Of a stretch of DNA of 7,891 bases, positions 6,910 to 7,891 are shown in pieces. Within the stretch, counting starts at the first letter, position 1. Each line of letters begins with the position of its first letter. Where the stretch lies: positions 1 through 7,891 of the forward strand of contig JAHEYE010000163.1 in the NCBI GenBank assembly GCA_023251695.1. The letters run 5' to 3'. Source of the DNA: Sphingobacteriaceae bacterium. Lineage in GTDB: Bacteria; Bacteroidota; Bacteroidia; B-17B0; Aurantibacillaceae. Under the pieces are notes generated by a model. The model saw only the letters and a list, made by a program, of their open reading frames with translations. It was not told the DNA's origin and did not search any database. The position numbers were made by a program, and so were the translations under genes.

Positions 6910-6937
6910 TATTTAAAATTATGAAATATTTAAAATT
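6908..6937. repeat. 13-bp direct repeat around a start codon
   Basis: AATATTTAAAATT occurs at 6908-6920 and again at 6925-6937, offset by 17 nt. The first copy spans the yeeE stop codon and the 11-nt gap; the second copy forms codons 2-6 of the following gene. It could be a small tandem duplication or coincidence in AT-rich DNA. Confidence 0.6.
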
Positions 6938-7331
6938 TTTGTTGCTTGGTACCGTTTTCGGATTTATTTTAATTAAAGCCGAAGTTGTTTCCTGGTTCCG
7001 TATTCAGGAAATGTTCCGTTTCCAATCTTTTCACATGTATGGCGTGATTTGTTCGGCTATTGCCGTTGGTATGCTTTCCGTTTTCCTTATTAAAAAATTT
7101 AAAGTGAAGTCCTTCTCAGGCGAGGAAATTAAAATAGAAGACAAAAAATTCAATAAAGGGAATGTTATTGGTGGGTTAATCTTTGGATTAGGCTGGGCCA
7201 TGACGGGCGCTTGTCCCGGGCCCTTATACGCTTTAATCGGAAGCGGCTTACCAATTGTGATTGTAATTTTGTTAAGTGCGGTATTAGGAACTTATTGTTA
7301 CGGTTGCTTAAGAGAAAAATTACCACATTAA
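6921..7331 (+). CDS. YeeE/YedE (DUF6691-like) sulfur transporter, second half
   Basis: A 136-residue inner-membrane protein that complements the preceding half-size YeeE/YedE protein. Hydrophobic segments lie at about 5-20, 40-57, 82-97 and 103-128. The signature FGLGWAMTGACPGPLYALIGSG (88-109) includes C98 in the TGACPGP motif that the second half of YeeE-type proteins carries, and FRFQSFHMYGV (32-42) is also typical of this group. The C-terminus carries C126 and C129 as a CxxC (YCYGC). The gene starts 11 nt after the yeeE stop and is followed by soxB after 4 nt, so all three are cotranscribed. Start ATG 6921 is preferred over an in-frame upstream start at 6780 that lies inside the preceding gene and adds unrelated residues. 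By family and context it most likely forms a transporter with its partner for thiosulfate or a related sulfur compound; this pairing is inferred. Confidence 0.83.
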   Translation: MKYLKFLLLGTVFGFILIKAEVVSWFRIQEMFRFQSFHMYGVICSAIAVGMLSVFLIKKFKVKSFSGEEIKIEDKKFNKGNVIGGLIFGLGWAMTGACPGPLYALIGSGLPIVIVILLSAVLGTYCYGCLREKLPH

Positions 7332-7335
7332 TATT

Positions 7336-7891
7336 ATGAGTGACAAAAAATGCAATAACCCCAATTGCAACTGTTCTTGTCACCACGAACCGTTGGAAAA
7401 TGCTGATACAAAAAAAACGGCTCACGATTCCGAGCGGCGCGATTTTATTAAATACCTCGGTTTGGGCGCAGTTGGTTTAGGATTAGGTCCTGCCATCACT
7501 TATTGGTTGCGCGAAGAAGGAAAGATTAATGAGATTGTAAAAAACCCTGCCATCCTAAAAGGAAAAGCAAACCGCTTCACCATTTTGCATACATCCGATA
7601 TGCACGGACAATTAGATGTGCACGACGAGTTTTTTTGGGAAAACGGGAAGCCGGTGTTTAAAAAACGTGGCGGCTTTGCCCATTTAAAAACCATGGTGGA
7701 TGAATTACGGAAACAAAATCCCTTGAATACTTTATTGGTTGATGGTGGTGATTGTTTTCAGGGAAGTGCTATTGCATCATTAACGATGGGAATGGGCATT
7801 GTTCCGATTGCAAATAAATTAAATTACGATTTGGTTTTGCCCGGTAATTGGGAAGTGGCGTATGGAAAGCAAATGCTGATGCACGACATGA
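7336..7891 (+). CDS. soxB: SoxB-like Tat-exported metallophosphoesterase (partial)
   Basis: The first 185 codons are open to the window end; SoxB proteins usually have about 550-600 residues, so most of the gene lies outside. SoxB is the dimanganese periplasmic hydrolase that frees sulfate from the cysteine-S-sulfonate on the SoxYZ carrier. The protein has a twin-arginine signal: RRDFIK (34-39) and a Gly/Leu-rich core (41-53). Metal-site motifs are LHTSDMHGQL (84-93, D88 and H90), VDGGDCFQGS (135-144, D139) and PGNWEVAYG (169-177). In ordinary 5'-nucleotidases the last reads GNHE; the Trp is the SoxB form. An unusual CNNPNCNCSCHH stretch (6-17) precedes the Tat motif. A bifunctional 5'-nucleotidase is the alternative, but Tat export, W172 and the tsdA/yeeE neighbours favour SoxB. 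The ATG at 7336 lies 4 nt after the previous stop and has no Shine-Dalgarno. Confidence 0.78.
   Translation, partial: MSDKKCNNPNCNCSCHHEPLENADTKKTAHDSERRDFIKYLGLGAVGLGLGPAITYWLREEGKINEIVKNPAILKGKANRFTILHTSDMHGQLDVHDEFFWENGKPVFKKRGGFAHLKTMVDELRKQNPLNTLLVDGGDCFQGSAIASLTMGMGIVPIANKLNYDLVLPGNWEVAYGKQMLMHDM

Noticed and set aside
6780..6920. Upstream start for the second yeeE gene overlapping the first
   Set aside because: The added residues are a shifted-frame reading of the first yeeE gene; the family similarity starts at ATG 6921.
7366..7386. Possible heme c site in the Cys-rich N-terminus of SoxB
   Set aside because: The pattern is CxCxCH; no CxxCH is present, and the stretch lies before the Tat motif on the cytoplasmic side.

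Overview
The window is AT-rich and reads as chromosomal DNA of a Bacteroidota bacterium. The evidence is a Bacteroidota-type promoter (TTTG, 20-nt spacer, TAnnTTTG), start codons without Shine-Dalgarno sequences, a DUF4412-type exported protein, a short Ig-like lipoprotein typical of the phylum, and a FucP/GluP-family sugar transporter of the Bacteroidota kind. I cannot name a genus from the sequence.

Left part (1-3586): housekeeping and envelope genes. Two leftward genes encode a DUF4412-like exported protein (134-820) and a small lipoprotein (934-1302). A clear intrinsic terminator separates them, and the lipoprotein has its own promoter. A rightward secreted cyclophilin with a large internal insert (1360-2196) follows. 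Its stop codon overlaps that of a leftward secreted protein of unknown function (2193-2702). That gene sits directly behind, and is probably translationally coupled to, a COG1092/RlmI-K-like methyltransferase (2705-3586).

Right part (3721-7891): a rightward gene train centred on inorganic sulfur. A FucP-family MFS transporter overlaps by 1 nt a membrane-anchored diheme cytochrome with all the hallmarks of thiosulfate dehydrogenase TsdA. An imperfect inverted repeat fills the gap after tsdA. Next come two half-size YeeE/YedE sulfur-transport proteins with conserved cysteine motifs, and then the 5' part of a Tat-exported SoxB-like metallophosphoesterase that runs off the window end.

The inferred joint function is periplasmic thiosulfate metabolism. 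TsdA would couple two thiosulfates to tetrathionate and pass electrons on, the YeeE/YedE pair would move thiosulfate or a related sulfur species across the inner membrane, and SoxB would release sulfate from carrier-bound S-sulfonate. Whether soxYZ, soxXA or other partners follow lies outside the window. The most noteworthy points are the tsdA-yeeE-yeeE-soxB grouping in a Bacteroidota background, a cysteine-rich tail before the SoxB Tat motif, the SoxB GNWE metal-site variant, and the inverted repeat inside the sulfur cluster.
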